This document shows positions 17,925 to 28,253 of a stretch of 64,000 bases of DNA, piece after piece. The stretch's first letter is position 1. Each line of letters begins with the position of its first letter. Both the position numbers and the translations under genes were made by a program. The stretch lies in contig NZ_JAHKRS010000002.1 of NCBI RefSeq assembly GCF_018863235.1, positions 558,001 to 622,000 on the forward strand, read 5' to 3'. This DNA is from Pseudomaricurvus albidus. Its GTDB lineage: Bacteria; Pseudomonadota; Gammaproteobacteria; Pseudomonadales; Cellvibrionaceae. Under the pieces are notes generated by a model. The model searched no databases. It was not told where the DNA came from and was given only the letters and a program-made list of their open reading frames with translations.

Positions 17925-18476
17925 ATGAGTAAGCAAATGATTACAGGCACAGTGTTTGGTGTGTTACTTGCGGGTGTTGGTGGCGCCGCCGGCTACAAAT
18001 ATGTCAGTGATGTGGAATACGCCGACGTCTTGAGTGTTAAAGAAGTCATGACGACGGTACAGACCCCGCGTCAGCAGTGCCGGGAAGAAACCGTCACTCA
18101 TACTCGTCCTGTTAAAGACGAAAACCGCATAGCAGGAACGGCCATTGGTGCTGTTATCGGTGGCGTGCTGGGTAACCAGATCGGCGGCGGCAATGGCAAG
18201 AAACTGGCTACCGTAGCGGGCGCTGCCGCCGGTGGTTATGCCGGCAACAAAACCCAGGAAAAAATGCAGCAAGGGGACACCTATACCACGGTTGAGCAGC
18301 GTTGTGAGACGGTGATGGACAGCCATCAGGAAGTTTCCGGCTACGATGTCCATTATCGCTATAACGATAAAGAAGAGACGATTCGTATGGAGTTCGATCC
18401 TGGCAGCAAAATTCCGGTAGAAAACGGTCAGCTGGTTCTGGATAACCCTGAAGAGCAACCGAAGACCCAGGGTTAA
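17925..18476 (+). CDS. Glycine-zipper 2TM-domain envelope protein
   Basis: The 183-residue protein begins with a signal/anchor segment (MITGTVFGVLLAGVGGAAGY). It then has a glycine-zipper hairpin at about residues 67-110 (GTAIGAVIGGVLGNQIGGG ... AGAAAGGYAGNK), the pattern of the Rickettsia 17-kDa antigen/SlyB-like 2TM family. It has no lipobox cysteine at the expected position, so it is probably not a lipoprotein. The start at 17925 has AAAGGA upstream. A strong terminator follows. A role in envelope integrity is inferred from the family. Confidence 0.85.
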   Translation: MSKQMITGTVFGVLLAGVGGAAGYKYVSDVEYADVLSVKEVMTTVQTPRQQCREETVTHTRPVKDENRIAGTAIGAVIGGVLGNQIGGGNGKKLATVAGAAAGGYAGNKTQEKMQQGDTYTTVEQRCETVMDSHQEVSGYDVHYRYNDKEETIRMEFDPGSKIPVENGQLVLDNPEEQPKTQG

Positions 18477-18528
18477 GCATAGGGGCAGTCTTTCTGATCC
18501 TTTAATCCGTTAAAAAAGCAGACACGAT

Positions 18529-18566
18529 TAACCCCGGCACCGATGGTGACGGGGTTTTCTTTTATG
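18529..18566 (+). terminator. Terminator after the glycine-zipper gene
   Basis: Nested dyads AACCCCG/CGGGGTT (18530-18536 with 18550-18556) and CACC/GGTG inside give a long stem. A T-rich run follows. Confidence 0.9.
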
Positions 18567-18656
18567 GGGTCTAGTCTTGCTTTAAGGAAGGGACGCGTTT
18601 TCATGAGAACACTGTGCTAGAGTTGAGACAAGCAGGGTTTAAGGGGGAAGTCCACC

Positions 18657-18842
18657 GTGTCGCAAGTGAACCGTTTGTCTCCGGAAGATCAGCAGCGGGT
18701 TGATCGTTATCTCTCATCCGGGGTGAATCAGACAGAGCGTAAACCCTTTCGCATCTGGCGCCTGTTTGCCTTTATTTGGGCGCTGCTGGGGGTAATGGGC
18801 GGTGTGAGCTACTGGTTGGCCTTAAGGCACGGTGTTATCTGA
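18657..18842 (+). CDS. Small single-pass membrane protein, DUF3094 family
   Basis: A 61-residue protein starts at GTG 18657 with an AAGGGGGAAG ribosome site upstream. The N-terminal motif NRLSPEDQQRVDRYLSSGVN is the recognisable DUF3094 signature. One membrane helix (WRLFAFIWALLGVMGGVSYWLA) forms the C-terminal half. The function is unknown in the family. Confidence 0.85.
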   Translation: MSQVNRLSPEDQQRVDRYLSSGVNQTERKPFRIWRLFAFIWALLGVMGGVSYWLALRHGVI

Positions 18843-18887
18843 AGCCGTTTGACAGGCGGTATTGCTGGCCGTCAGAAGCTCTGCAAG

Positions 18888-19205
18888 TCAGTCATCAGAT
18901 ACCCAGCGCAAGGGCTCGCCGAAATCGTCGGTCAGCAGGGTTTTTCGACCTTCTTTGGATCTGTGTCGGGTGACGGTCCGTTTGGGTTTGTGGCGCCGGG
19001 CTTCTATGGCCTGAATTTCCGACAAAACCGGAGTGCGGGTTTGCTGGTTGCGCTCAATATGGGGCGATTTGGGCAGGGGGGTGTTCAGCTCACGGCCGCT
19101 TTCACCGGCCTGAAACTGATCTACTGCGCCGCCCTGAGCCAGAAATTGACGAACCTGATCATCAATTTCCTGACGAATTTGAGCTTTGGTCTTTGTCGGT
19201 TTCAT
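18888..19205 (-). CDS. Conserved small basic protein of unknown function
   Basis: This 105-residue soluble, charged protein starts at 19203-19205 (MKPTKTKAQIRQEIDDQ). The N-terminal half is predicted helical, and the C-terminal half is rich in Arg/Lys (RRHKPKRTVTRHRSK) and ends DDFGEPLRWVSDD. I recognise no domain. The in-frame extension up to 19253 is less likely because it lacks the protein's coding character. It is divergent from the phosphoribosyltransferase gene. Confidence 0.7.
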   Translation of the reverse strand: MKPTKTKAQIRQEIDDQVRQFLAQGGAVDQFQAGESGRELNTPLPKSPHIERNQQTRTPVLSEIQAIEARRHKPKRTVTRHRSKEGRKTLLTDDFGEPLRWVSDD

Positions 19206-19534
19206 AGCATCCCGGGTACAGTGGTTAACGTGCACTGCGAAAACGGCCCGCACAATGACAGCGGCCCAAATGGTATTTCAGACTTTGGCTGTCAGGGTAT
19301 GCAAGAGGCGCGTTTGCGTACTGCAGTAAAAGGCTGCCGGAAGGTCTGTACAAAATATAACCTAAGGTGCCTTAATCCCTCATTTTAGAGGGCTTTTGCA
19401 CAGAAATCATCGACCAATTAGCAATCGGGGCAAAGTAAGTTGATTGGGAGCGTTATTTGCTCAGGGAGAGCGGCCTCTTTAATATACTCGCCTTTGTGTT
19501 TTTAATGCTATCCGGTACCCGTGAGCAAGGAATT
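19206..19534. other. Divergent intergenic region
   Basis: These 329 bp separate two divergent genes and must hold both promoters. I see no other coding sequence and no strong dyad. The open frame that could extend the phosphoribosyltransferase to 19457 is unlikely to be used (see that gene). Confidence 0.4.
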
Positions 19535-20098
19535 ATGGTCGAGAAACTGTACATTGGCGCTGAAGAGTTACTGCAGGATTCCTTTCGCTTGGGAATGAAG
19601 ATTTTGAAAGACGATTTTCGGCCGGATTATATAGTCGGTGTCTGGCGGGGGGGAACCCCGGTGGGTATTGCGGTACAGGAAGTTCTGCATGTGCATGATG
19701 TGCACTCAGACCACATCGCCATCCGTACCTCTTCCTATGAAGGCATGACTCGGCGGGAAAAAGAGGTTCGGGTTCACGGGCTCGATTATCTGGTCGAAAG
19801 GGTTAATCCTGAAGATAATTTGCTGATTGTCGACGATGTGTTTGATACCGGCCTGAGTATTGATGCGGTGCTTAAGACCCTGTCGTCCCGGGCGCGTCGC
19901 AATACCCCTGAAGATATTCGGATTGCCACGCCCTGGTACAAACCGGGTAATAACCGAACTTCTATCGAGCCAGATTACTACCTTCACGAGTCAGATCAGT
20001 GGCTGGTGTTTCCCCACGAGCTGGATGGTTTGACTCGTGACGAGATACGGAAACACAAACCGGAAGTCAGTCAGGTCTTTGAAGAATACGGTTTCTAA
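19535..20098 (+). CDS. Purine phosphoribosyltransferase, hypoxanthine-guanine type
   Basis: The 187-residue type I phosphoribosyltransferase has the PRPP-binding signature LLIVDDVFDTGLSID (about residues 100-115) and the N-terminal VGVWRGGTPVG loop. It resembles the Pseudomonas proteins annotated as hypoxanthine-guanine phosphoribosyltransferase, which salvage purine bases. The start at 19535 (MVEKLYIGAEELL) has AAGG upstream. The upstream in-frame extension to 19457 is hydrophobic and not conserved-looking. Base specificity is inferred. Confidence 0.85.
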   Translation: MVEKLYIGAEELLQDSFRLGMKILKDDFRPDYIVGVWRGGTPVGIAVQEVLHVHDVHSDHIAIRTSSYEGMTRREKEVRVHGLDYLVERVNPEDNLLIVDDVFDTGLSIDAVLKTLSSRARRNTPEDIRIATPWYKPGNNRTSIEPDYYLHESDQWLVFPHELDGLTRDEIRKHKPEVSQVFEEYGF

Positions 20099-20198
20099 AC
20101 CATATCCATAGTAGATGCCTCAGGTGACGATCACTGACAACCGAACTGATTCAAAACAACGCAAAAATAAAATCAATTCATGACATTGGGGTGTTTCA

Positions 20199-21884
20199 TT
20201 GGACAGTCTTAACCATTTCTTTTTGTATCTGGACGGTTACCTGGGGTCAGCAGCCTATTTCCCTTATCTGTTGCTGGGTGTCGGGTTGTTTTTCACGCTC
20301 TATCTGAAATTCCCCCAAATTCGTTACTTCGGTCACGCCTGGAAAGTGGTGACAGGCAAGTACGATAAAGCCGGGGACAAGGGCGATACCACACACTTTC
20401 AGGCGCTGACGACAGCACTGTCGGGGACTGTAGGCACAGGCAATATTGGTGGTGTTGCCTTTGCCATTTTTCTGGGTGGCCCGGCGGCCTTGTTCTGGAT
20501 GTGGATGACGGCCTTTCTGGGGATGACCACCAAGTTTGTCGAAGTGACCCTGTCGCACAAATATCGTGATCAAACCGAAGATGGCACCATGTCCGGTGGC
20601 CCCATGTATTACATGGAAAAGAAACTGAACATGAAGTGGTTGGGTATTATTTTTGCCATTGCCACGGTGATCAGCTCGTTCGGTACCGGAAACCTTCCCC
20701 AGATTAACAACATTGCACAGGGCATGAAGGCAACCTTTGGCCTGGCGCCTATTATCACGGGTGCGGTGCTGGCTTTTGTCCTTGCTCTGGTCATTATTGG
20801 CGGTATTCATCGCATTGCCGCGGTGACGTCCAAAATTGTTCCGTTTATGTCGGTGTTTTATATTCTCGGCGCTTTGGCGGTGATTTTTTACAATCTGGAT
20901 AACGTGCTGCCGTCATTGGTTTCAGTGTTTGCCGATGCGTTCACAGGGTCTGCCGCCGCCGGTGGATTCCTGGGGGCGACCTTTGCCTACGCATTTAACC
21001 GTGGTGTGAACCGGGGCTTGTTCTCCAATGAAGCGGGGCAGGGCTCGGCGCCCATTGCCCACGCCTCCGCAAAAACCCAGGAGCCTGTGTCAGAAGGCAT
21101 GGTGTCCATTCTGGAGCCCTTTATTGATACCATCATCATTTGTACGCTCACGGGCCTGGTCATACTGTCGTCAGGAGTGTGGACAGAAAAACACCAGACG
21201 CATTTTCAGCGGGCAGATACCGTATTTATCGCGGGCGATTACAGTGATCAAAACGAAGAAGACCGCGAGCAGCTGTTTCATTTCCTGAATCGCGGTGACA
21301 GTACGATCGAGCGCTACACCGGCAGCATCAATGTGGTGGGTGGTGTCGCTGATGATCTGGATTACACCGTGCTGAGTTCCCGCTCCGTGGCTGAAAATAT
21401 TCGTTACAGCATCGATGGCGACGAACGGCCATACACCGGTGTGCTGGAAGTGGTGGACGGGCGTCTGGAAAACCCGAATATTGAAATGTCTGGAAAATCG
21501 CTGGTTCACTCTGCAGAACTGACCACTCTGGCGTTTACCAAAGGCTTCTTTGGGGAGTACGGTCAGTACATAGTGTCCATCGGATTGTTGCTGTTTGCGT
21601 TCTCTACGACGATTGCCTGGTCTTATTATGGTGATCGGGCGATGATTTATCTGGTCGGGCAAAAGGGGGTGATGCCTTATCGGATTTGTTATGTGGCGGG
21701 GTTTTTCTGGGCGTCTTTTTCAGACACCACCCTGATCTGGAACCTGACCGCAGTGACCATTGTCTTGATGACCCTGCCAAACCTGCTGGGCATTATGTTG
21801 CTGCGCAAGGATATGAAGCAGAGCGTGTCGGAGTACTGGGAGCATTTTGAAAGGGACAGGGCTCAGGCCGGGGAGAAGCGTTAA
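20199..21884 (+). CDS. Sodium:alanine symporter (AGCS family) with a long soluble insertion
   Basis: A polytopic Na+-coupled alanine/glycine transporter starts at TTG 20199 with GGGGTG upstream. The family signature [20 protein letters not shown] is present, as is [23 protein letters not shown]. Usual members are 440-490 residues; this one has 561. The excess is a hydrophilic block of about 110 residues (roughly 330-440, [15 protein letters not shown] through IEMSGKSL) placed between membrane helices. The stop overlaps the convergent asparaginase gene by 4 bp. Confidence 0.92.
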   Translation: MDSLNHFFLYLDGYLGSAAYFPYLLLGVGLFFTLYLKFPQIRYFGHAWKVVTGKYDKAGDKGDTTHFQALTTALSGTVGTGNIGGVAFAIFLGGPAALFWMWMTAFLGMTTKFVEVTLSHKYRDQTEDGTMSGGPMYYMEKKLNMKWLGIIFAIATVISSFGTGNLPQINNIAQGMKATFGLAPIITGAVLAFVLALVIIGGIHRIAAVTSKIVPFMSVFYILGALAVIFYNLDNVLPSLVSVFADAFTGSAAAGGFLGATFAYAFNRGVNRGLFSNEAGQGSAPIAHASAKTQEPVSEGMVSILEPFIDTIIICTLTGLVILSSGVWTEKHQTHFQRADTVFIAGDYSDQNEEDREQLFHFLNRGDSTIERYTGSINVVGGVADDLDYTVLSSRSVAENIRYSIDGDERPYTGVLEVVDGRLENPNIEMSGKSLVHSAELTTLAFTKGFFGEYGQYIVSIGLLLFAFSTTIAWSYYGDRAMIYLVGQKGVMPYRICYVAGFFWASFSDTTLIWNLTAVTIVLMTLPNLLGIMLLRKDMKQSVSEYWEHFERDRAQAGEKR

Positions 21885-22915
21885 TCGCTTAACTCTCCGC
21901 GCAGGTTTTGTGTCATCAGCTTTCGTACCTGATCGACCGACAGATCCTGACTCAACAGATAATGCAACTTGGTCAGGGTGGCTTCAATGGTCATGTCGCC
22001 GCCGCTGATCACTCCCGCCTGAGCCAGGGCGTTACCCGTGGCGTAGCCTCCCATATTCACCTTGCCTTGCAAACACTGGGTACAGTTGATGATCAATGTG
22101 CCCTTGTCTGTGGCCGCTTTGAGCGGTTGTAAAAATGCCTCACTTTGTGGAGCGTTGCCTACGCCAAAGCTCTGCAAAATCAGCGCCGCTAGTGGTTGCT
22201 GCAGCAGGTTGTCGATCAGCGTTTCGGATATGCCGGGGTAGAGCGTTAACACGCCAATGGTCTGCGGTTGAATTTTCTGCACTCGCAAGTGTGTGCTGAC
22301 GTTGCTGGAGGGGCTTACTTGACTCACCAATGTTCCATTGATCAATTCAATATCAATACCCGCTTCCAGCAGAGGTCCATAGTTGGGTGATTCAAACGCA
22401 TTGAATCCGTCTGCGTGTGTCTTAACACTGCGGTTGCCTCTGAATAATTGGTTGTTGAAAAACAGACCCACCTCGGCGATGGGGTAGTTGGCTGCGATGT
22501 AGAGAGCGTTCAGCAAATTGGCGTGACCGTCGGAACGCAGTTGTGCCAGAGGGATCTGGGAGCCCGTGACGATCACCGGCTTGGCCAGATTCTCGAGCAT
22601 AAATGACAGGGCCGAGGCCGTGTACGCCATGGTGTCGGTTCCGTGCAGCACCACAAAGCCATCGTACTGATCGTAGTGTGCGGCAATGTCATCGGCGATC
22701 ACCTGCCAGTCCATGGGACTCATATTGGCTGAATCAATCAGCGGGTGATATTCCTTCAGTGTGAACTCGGGCAGTTCTGGTCGTTGGAATTCCGGCATGG
22801 TTTGCAGGTGACTGTCGAGAAAATTCTCTGCGGGAATGTAGCCTTGAGCCGAGGGTTTCATACCAATTGTGCCACCGGTGTAGGCGACGTAAATGGATTT
22901 TTTGGTGGTAGTCAT
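21881..22915 (-). CDS. ansA: Type I (cytoplasmic) L-asparaginase
   Basis: This enzyme hydrolyses asparagine to aspartate and ammonia. The 344-residue protein has both catalytic threonine motifs, [15 protein letters not shown] near the N-terminus and [19 protein letters not shown] near residue 90. It has no signal peptide, so it is the cytoplasmic AnsA type rather than periplasmic AnsB. It is convergent with the alanine symporter. Confidence 0.95.
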   Translation of the reverse strand: MTTTKKSIYVAYTGGTIGMKPSAQGYIPAENFLDSHLQTMPEFQRPELPEFTLKEYHPLIDSANMSPMDWQVIADDIAAHYDQYDGFVVLHGTDTMAYTASALSFMLENLAKPVIVTGSQIPLAQLRSDGHANLLNALYIAANYPIAEVGLFFNNQLFRGNRSVKTHADGFNAFESPNYGPLLEAGIDIELINGTLVSQVSPSSNVSTHLRVQKIQPQTIGVLTLYPGISETLIDNLLQQPLAALILQSFGVGNAPQSEAFLQPLKAATDKGTLIINCTQCLQGKVNMGGYATGNALAQAGVISGGDMTIEATLTKLHYLLSQDLSVDQVRKLMTQNLRGELSD

Positions 22916-22954
22916 GGCAGGAAACTGTCCGGGCAGGCAATGCGTTGTGTGGGT

Positions 22955-22992
22955 TTGAGTAAAACAGACCGCATGGAGTCTGTTTTACTCAA
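22955..22992. repeat. 15-bp perfect inverted repeat between ansA and the CoA-transferase gene
   Basis: Arms TTGAGTAAAACAGAC (22955-22969) and its exact complement (22978-22992) flank an 8-nt loop. It lies between two minus-strand genes, 41 bp past the stop of the CoA-transferase gene. There is no proper T tract on either side, so a Rho-independent terminator role is only possible. Transcript stabilisation or regulator binding are alternatives. Confidence 0.7.
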
Positions 22993-23032
22993 GGCGTCTG
23001 GTCGCATTGTAGCCCGAGACAGTTGTATATGC

Positions 23033-24280
23033 CTATGGCAGCTCGTTTGAGGAGGATTCCGCAACACCGTAACGCTGAAGAACTTCGTCGGTATGTTCCC
23101 CAAGTCGTGGTGGCGGTTGCCGGTATTGCACGGGAGTCCGTGACAGCTTGATCGGATTGCCCGGCAGGGTTAGCTGATCGTTCTGCGGATGGGGGATATT
23201 GACCTTCATGCCGCGGTGCACAATCTGGGGATCATTAAACACATCGTCGATGGTGTTAATGGGGCCGGCAGGGATGCCCGCCTGGTCAAAGCGTGTTAAC
23301 CACTCGTCCCGTGTGTGTTGCTTCAGTGGTTCTTGCAGTCTGGGGACCAGCAGCTCTCGATGAGCCACTCGCTGGGCATTGGTGGCAAACCGCTCGTCAT
23401 CGGCACACTCCGGCAAACCCAGAACGTCACACAGGCGTTTGAACTGCTGATCATTGCCCACCGCAATGATGCAGTGACCATCGGCTGTGGCAAAACTCTG
23501 ATAGGGCACGATGTTGGGATGTGCGTTACCGAGACGTTGGGGAACCAGATTTCCCACCAGATAGTTGGTGGCCTGGTTGGCCAGGGTGGCAGCAGTGACG
23601 TCCAGCAATGCCAGGTCGATGTGTTGGCCAAGACCGGAGGTTTCCCGCTCGTGTACGGCTGCCAGAATACCAATGGTGGAATAGAGTCCGGTCATGATAT
23701 CGGTCAGGGCCACCCCGACTTTTTGTGGGCCGCCACCGGGCTGGTCGTCTTTTTCGCCGGTGATGCTCATCAGGCCGCCCATGCCCTGCACCAGAAAATC
23801 GTATCCTGGGCGGTGGCTGTAGGGGCCGGTTTGCCCAAAGCCGGTAATGGAGCAGTAAATCAGGCGCGGATTGAGTTCCGATAAAGTGGCGTAATCCAGC
23901 CCGTATTTTGCGGCACCGCCGACTTTAAAGTTTTCCAGCAGGATGTCGCATTGGCTGGCCAATCGCTGTAGGGTTTGTTGGCCTTCAGGCGACGCGATAT
24001 CCACACAAATAGACTGTTTGCCGCGATTGGCCGCCATAAAATAGGCGGACTCCTCCGTGGGATTGCCCTCGGAGTCACTCATGTAAGGAGGTCCCCAGTG
24101 ACGGGTGTCATCACCCTGTGATGGCCGCTCTACCTTAATCACTTCCGCGCCGAGATCTGCGAGAGTCTGACTGGCCCAGGGGCCAGCCAACACGCGGGAC
24201 AGGTCGAGAACTTTTAATCCGGCCAGGGCGCCGGACATGTTTTCTGTCATTGTCACAGGTTCAGGCCTCTCCGTACTCAA
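23033..24280 (-). CDS. CaiB/BaiF family CoA-transferase, probably succinyl-CoA:glutarate
   Basis: This is a 415-residue class III CoA-transferase. Visible motifs are [43 protein letters not shown] and [13 protein letters not shown], with the catalytic Asp region further on ([13 protein letters not shown]). It overlaps the upstream glutaryl-CoA dehydrogenase gene by 4 bp, so it is translationally coupled. The pairing with that gene and a divergent LysR regulator makes activation of glutarate to glutaryl-CoA the likely role. Substrate is inferred from context. Confidence 0.88.
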   Translation of the reverse strand: MSTERPEPVTMTENMSGALAGLKVLDLSRVLAGPWASQTLADLGAEVIKVERPSQGDDTRHWGPPYMSDSEGNPTEESAYFMAANRGKQSICVDIASPEGQQTLQRLASQCDILLENFKVGGAAKYGLDYATLSELNPRLIYCSITGFGQTGPYSHRPGYDFLVQGMGGLMSITGEKDDQPGGGPQKVGVALTDIMTGLYSTIGILAAVHERETSGLGQHIDLALLDVTAATLANQATNYLVGNLVPQRLGNAHPNIVPYQSFATADGHCIIAVGNDQQFKRLCDVLGLPECADDERFATNAQRVAHRELLVPRLQEPLKQHTRDEWLTRFDQAGIPAGPINTIDDVFNDPQIVHRGMKVNIPHPQNDQLTLPGNPIKLSRTPVQYRQPPPRLGEHTDEVLQRYGVAESSSNELP

Positions 24281-25461
24281 AATGCCGCCAGATCGGTTTG
24301 GCTCCGTCCCAGGATCAAGCCGTGCACATCGTGAGTACCTTCGTAAGTATTCACCACTTCCAGATTTACCATGTGGCGCATTACCGGGTACTCGTCGGAG
24401 ATGCCGTTGCCGCCGTGCATGTCGCGCGACATGCGGGCAATTTCAAGAGCTTTACCACAGGAATTGCGTTTGATCAGCGAAATCAATTCAGGAGAAATAT
24501 TGCCACTGTCCAGCAATTGTCCGGCGCGCAAACAGCCCTGTAGCCCGAGGCTGATGTCGGTTTGCATATTGGCCAGTTTTAGCTGAATCAACTGGGTTGC
24601 CGCCAGCGGGCGACCAAACTGCTTGCGCTCCAGGGTGTAGTTGCGGGCGGAGTGCCAACAGGTTTCGGCGGCACCGAGAGCGCCCCAGGCGATGCCGTAA
24701 CGTGCATTGTTCAGACAGCCAAACGGACCTTTCAGTCCCTGGACGTTGGGCAGCAGCTGATCTTCGGATACGAAAACATTGTCCATCACGATTTCACCCG
24801 TGATAGAGGCACGCAGTGCCAGCTTGCCTTCGATTTTCGGGGCGCTCAAACCCGGCATGCCCTTTTCCAGAATAAAGCCGCGAATGACGTTATCGTCGGT
24901 TTTCGCCCAGACCACGAACACGTCGGCGATAGGACTGTTGCTGATCCACATTTTGGCGCCGGTCAGCTGGTAGCCTCCGTCAACGCTCCTGGCGCGAGTC
25001 ACCATGCTGCCGGGATCGGAGCCATGATCGGGCTCGGTGAGACCGAAGCAACCAATGTACTCACCGCTGGCCAGTTTCGGCAGGTATTTTTCCCGCTGGG
25101 CTTCCGTTCCGTAGGCGTAGATGGGGTACATCACCAGAGAAGACTGAACGCTCATCATGGAGCGGTAGCCGGAATCAACGGCCTCGACTTCGCGGGCAAT
25201 CAAACCGTAGCTGATGTAGTCCACGCCAGGGCAGCCATAGCCTTCAATGGTCGGTCCCAGCAGCCCCAGTTCACCCATTTCCCGAAAGATAGCCGGATCG
25301 GTGTGCTCATCGCGGAAGGCCTGCTGTACACGGGGTAACAGTTTTTCCTGAGCGTATTGGCGAGCGGTATCGCGAACCAGGCGCTGTTCGTCAGTGAGCT
25401 GTTGTTCCAGCAGGAAGGGGTCCTGCCAATTGATTTTTTGCCATTGTTTGCCTGAGGCCAT
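24277..25461 (-). CDS. gcdH: Glutaryl-CoA dehydrogenase
   Basis: This flavoenzyme oxidises and decarboxylates glutaryl-CoA to crotonyl-CoA in lysine/glutarate catabolism. It has 394 residues. The family features [39 protein letters not shown] and [14 protein letters not shown] are present. The catalytic Glu lies in [11 protein letters not shown]. It is the first gene of a two-gene operon with the CoA-transferase, and is divergent from the LysR gene. Confidence 0.93.
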   Translation of the reverse strand: MASGKQWQKINWQDPFLLEQQLTDEQRLVRDTARQYAQEKLLPRVQQAFRDEHTDPAIFREMGELGLLGPTIEGYGCPGVDYISYGLIAREVEAVDSGYRSMMSVQSSLVMYPIYAYGTEAQREKYLPKLASGEYIGCFGLTEPDHGSDPGSMVTRARSVDGGYQLTGAKMWISNSPIADVFVVWAKTDDNVIRGFILEKGMPGLSAPKIEGKLALRASITGEIVMDNVFVSEDQLLPNVQGLKGPFGCLNNARYGIAWGALGAAETCWHSARNYTLERKQFGRPLAATQLIQLKLANMQTDISLGLQGCLRAGQLLDSGNISPELISLIKRNSCGKALEIARMSRDMHGGNGISDEYPVMRHMVNLEVVNTYEGTHDVHGLILGRSQTDLAAF

Positions 25462-25508
25462 ATGCCCTCCGATAGGTGCATGGGGTGGATGGGTGGATTC
25501 ATGGAATC

Positions 25509-25537
25509 AACCATAGCAAACTATGGTTTCCTATAAT
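25509..25537. promoter_or_regulatory. Probable LysR-type operator and promoter between gcdH and its regulator
   Basis: A 20-bp perfect dyad (AACCATAGCAAACTATGGTT, 25509-25528) lies in the divergent spacer. Its core ATAG-N4-CTAT is a typical LysR-type recognition site. A TATAAT (25532-25537) follows immediately, suited to the plus-strand regulator promoter. GcdR binding is inferred. Confidence 0.65.
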
Positions 25538-25660
25538 AAATATATGTTTTGTATTGTTTGTATATATAAATTATATGGTAGGGTGTGTGCGTGAGTTAAC
25601 GGTTTTTAATGCCGCTGTTCGAAAGTGGCTTGGCCAAAAGTGCTTGGGTTAATGGATTCT

Positions 25661-26542
25661 ATGGATTTACGAAAGCTGGAAATTTTTGTTCAGGTTGCAC
25701 GCTTAAAAAATTTTTCCAAAGCGGCGCAGGTGTTACATATGGCGCAGCCACCGGTCAGTATTGCGGTGCGAAAGCTGGAGGAAGAGCTGGGAACAGAATT
25801 GCTGATCCGTGACAAGCGAACCCTGGCCCTGACCCACGAGGGAGAGACCGTATTAGCACAGGCGGAGGTAATCCTTCGTCAGGTTGAAGATTTGAAGGAG
25901 ACCGTTGGCGACTATCAGGGCTTGCTCAGAGGTGAGTTGAATCTGGCCTGTCCGGCCATGGCGGGTACCTATTTGCTGCCTCAGCTTCTGGGTGAGTTTC
26001 TCGATCTGCACTCGGGTCTTACGGCTGCTGTGACCCAGGCAGGTACGCACAAAATTGAGCAACTGCTGTTAAATGATGAGATTGAGCTGGGGGTGGTCAC
26101 ATCTCTGGAAGATCACAAAAATCTGGATGTTGTTCCTTTGGTGACAGAGACCATGATGCTGTGTGTCGGCAGTGAGAGTCCTTTTCGTGATCGCCGTTCT
26201 GTGGCCGTGAGTGAGTTGGCCGCTGTCCCCATGATCCTCTACGAACGGGATTACTTTATTCGTAAAAGCTTTGATGTGATGTGTGAGGATAGGGGCGTTG
26301 AGCCTGACATCCGTTTGCAAACCAATTATCTGCCGCTCATTTCGAAGTTGGTCAAACAGAACCACGGAGCCACGGTGGGGTTAAAGATGATGGCGCAACA
26401 GGAACCTGGAATTCACGCTGTCCCTCTGGAACCGGCAATCTCAGTCAATCTGGGGATTGCTCGCCGCAAAGGGCGGACAATCTCCAGGGCAAATCAGGCG
26501 TTTATCGACTGGTTGGTGAGTGTTAATGATCCCGTGGTTTAG
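25661..26542 (+). CDS. LysR family regulator, GcdR-like
   Basis: The 293-residue protein has a standard N-terminal winged helix ([33 protein letters not shown] region, residues 1-60) and a periplasmic-binding-like effector domain. It is divergent from gcdH and the CoA-transferase gene, the arrangement of GcdR, which activates glutarate catabolism in Pseudomonas. The start at 25661 matches the family N-terminus; an in-frame ATG at 25652 is possible. Its stop overlaps the convergent chemoreceptor gene. Confidence 0.88.
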   Translation: MDLRKLEIFVQVARLKNFSKAAQVLHMAQPPVSIAVRKLEEELGTELLIRDKRTLALTHEGETVLAQAEVILRQVEDLKETVGDYQGLLRGELNLACPAMAGTYLLPQLLGEFLDLHSGLTAAVTQAGTHKIEQLLLNDEIELGVVTSLEDHKNLDVVPLVTETMMLCVGSESPFRDRRSVAVSELAAVPMILYERDYFIRKSFDVMCEDRGVEPDIRLQTNYLPLISKLVKQNHGATVGLKMMAQQEPGIHAVPLEPAISVNLGIARRKGRTISRANQAFIDWLVSVNDPVV

Positions 26543-27828
26543 GTGTTGATAATCCCACCCAGCGACAGCGCACCTTCTTTTACTTCCGTAAAAACGGCAG
26601 ATGCCTGTTGCACTAGTTGCGCGCCATTTTGGGCGTGGTTACTGGCGGCGGTCATTTGTGTGGTCATTTGTTCAGTCAGAGAGCGATTGGTATCCACCAG
26701 GGTGCGAATTTCTATGGTCGAGGACTGGGCACGACTGGCCAGCTGACGAACTTCATCGGCGACCACGGCAAAGCCCCTGCCGTATTCTCCAGCTCTAGCC
26801 GCCTCAATGGCTGCGTTTAAGGCCAGCAGATTGGTTTGCTCTGCAATACCGCTGATGGTGGTGACAATGTCGTTAATGCTTTTGGATTGTTCAACCAGTT
26901 GATCTGCGCAGTGGGCTGATTCATTGACGGCGGCTGAAATCTGATGGGCGGAATCCACCGCGGAAGTCAGCACGTCGGCCCCGGAATTGGCTCGGGTAAC
27001 GGTTGTTCCTGCGGCACTTTCAACCGCTTGGGTAATGGCTTTTAGGGATTCGGTCTGTCGGACCTGAGGCGTGATGTCGCTGGCAAACTTTATGACTTTG
27101 ATCACTTCGCCGTGGTGGTTGATGATCGGATTGTAAATGGCTTCCAGCCAGATTTCCGAACCATCTTTCCGGCGTCGAGAGAACTGTCCGTTGCGATACT
27201 GGCCCGATTTCAATGTTGTCCAAAAGTCCGGGTTGTCCCGGTAGAATTGTTCATCACAAAACATACGATGAGCCTGGCCTTTGATTTCAGGCAAGGTGTA
27301 ACCCATGGTTTTGAGAAAGTTTTCGTTGGCATCCAGGACATGTCCGTCCGGGGTGAACTCAATGACCGCTTGAGAGCGGTTGAGGGCTTCAATGATGGCA
27401 GTTTGTTCATTGCGCCGATCAGCCATGGCGGTGATGTCCGTGGCAAACTTGATAACGCGAATGGTTTGTCCTTGATGGATGACAGGGAAATAGTTGGCTT
27501 GCAGCCAAACCTTGTTGCCTCCATTGCCCAGACGGGCAAACTCTCCCGATTGTGGCGTGCCGCGATTCAGGTCTCTCCAAAAGTGGGCGTATTCGGGAGA
27601 GTCGCTATACGCTTTTTCACAAAACATGGAGTGGTGTTTTCCGACAAGGCTTTCCAGTGGGTAACCCACTACCTTGAGAAAGTGGTCATTGGCCGTTTCA
27701 ATAATTCCTTCCGGAGTGAACTCAATAACTGCATTGCTGCGTTTGATGGCGTCAATAAAGTCAGCCTGTTTTTCTAGCTCATTTTTGAGCCTGACAGACT
27801 CTTTGCTGTCGAACAGTTTGTTAAGCAT
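26539..27828 (-). CDS. Cytoplasmic PAS-PAS-MCP chemoreceptor, BdlA-like
   Basis: The 429-residue receptor lacks membrane segments. Two tandem PAS domains (about residues 20-130 and 145-255) have near-identical openings ([10 protein letters not shown] and [10 protein letters not shown]). They are followed by a short methyl-accepting signalling domain whose hairpin tip is [19 protein letters not shown]. This architecture and size match BdlA, which mediates biofilm dispersion in P. aeruginosa. The two PAS blocks suggest haem or flavin sensing, unproven here. I chose ATG at 27826-27828 with AGGG 8 nt upstream over a GTG 9 nt earlier. Confidence 0.88.
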   Translation of the reverse strand: MLNKLFDSKESVRLKNELEKQADFIDAIKRSNAVIEFTPEGIIETANDHFLKVVGYPLESLVGKHHSMFCEKAYSDSPEYAHFWRDLNRGTPQSGEFARLGNGGNKVWLQANYFPVIHQGQTIRVIKFATDITAMADRRNEQTAIIEALNRSQAVIEFTPDGHVLDANENFLKTMGYTLPEIKGQAHRMFCDEQFYRDNPDFWTTLKSGQYRNGQFSRRRKDGSEIWLEAIYNPIINHHGEVIKVIKFASDITPQVRQTESLKAITQAVESAAGTTVTRANSGADVLTSAVDSAHQISAAVNESAHCADQLVEQSKSINDIVTTISGIAEQTNLLALNAAIEAARAGEYGRGFAVVADEVRQLASRAQSSTIEIRTLVDTNRSLTEQMTTQMTAASNHAQNGAQLVQQASAVFTEVKEGALSLGGIINT

Positions 27829-28253
27829 TCCAAGCACCCTTCAAATCCCTGATGTTTTTTTTATTTTAGAGCCGCTACCTGAAAATCTATCGACCCTATG
27901 ACCTATATCTTTATACAAGGGTGTGTTGTTGACCAGAGCTAAATTGGGCTGTCGATTGTGGCGTGGTGCTTCTGAACGGAGCCGGACAAGATTTCATTGT
28001 CCGGCTCCGTTCAGAAGAGAGGTGTTAAAACGGTGCGGCGTTAAGCCTTTCTATTGCGGCTATAGATGAATTTCGCGCCATATTGGGGACGTGCGTTGTG
28101 ACAGATTGGTGCATGTATCCTGGGCCAATGCGACATGTTTTTTATTCTCTGTTCGGCGTATTTTTTTCTCATAAAGAACAAAAAAATCTAAGTGGCAGAG
28201 GCGATCAGCTTCGCAATGGTGGAGCTTTAGCTTACCGGCTTGCCAGAGGCGGG
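27829..28253. other. Intergenic region with a long hairpin
   Basis: No gene is supported in these 425 bp. The main structure is the 21-bp inverted repeat at 27969-28017. The plus-strand frame beginning 28083 lacks a ribosome site and overlaps the oxygenase gene. Confidence 0.45.
27969..28017. repeat. 21-bp perfect inverted repeat (7-nt loop)
   Basis: Arms at 27969-27989 (cttctgaacggagccggac + aa) and 27997-28017 are exact complements around the loop gatttca. It lies between the BdlA-like start and the oxygenase stop. It is longer than a usual terminator stem and has no T tract. Confidence 0.8.

Noticed and set aside
26539-27828. A photoreceptor or membrane chemoreceptor instead of a BdlA-like protein
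   Set aside because: There are no membrane segments and no LOV-type cysteine motif; the two PAS domains and short signalling domain fit the soluble BdlA architecture better.
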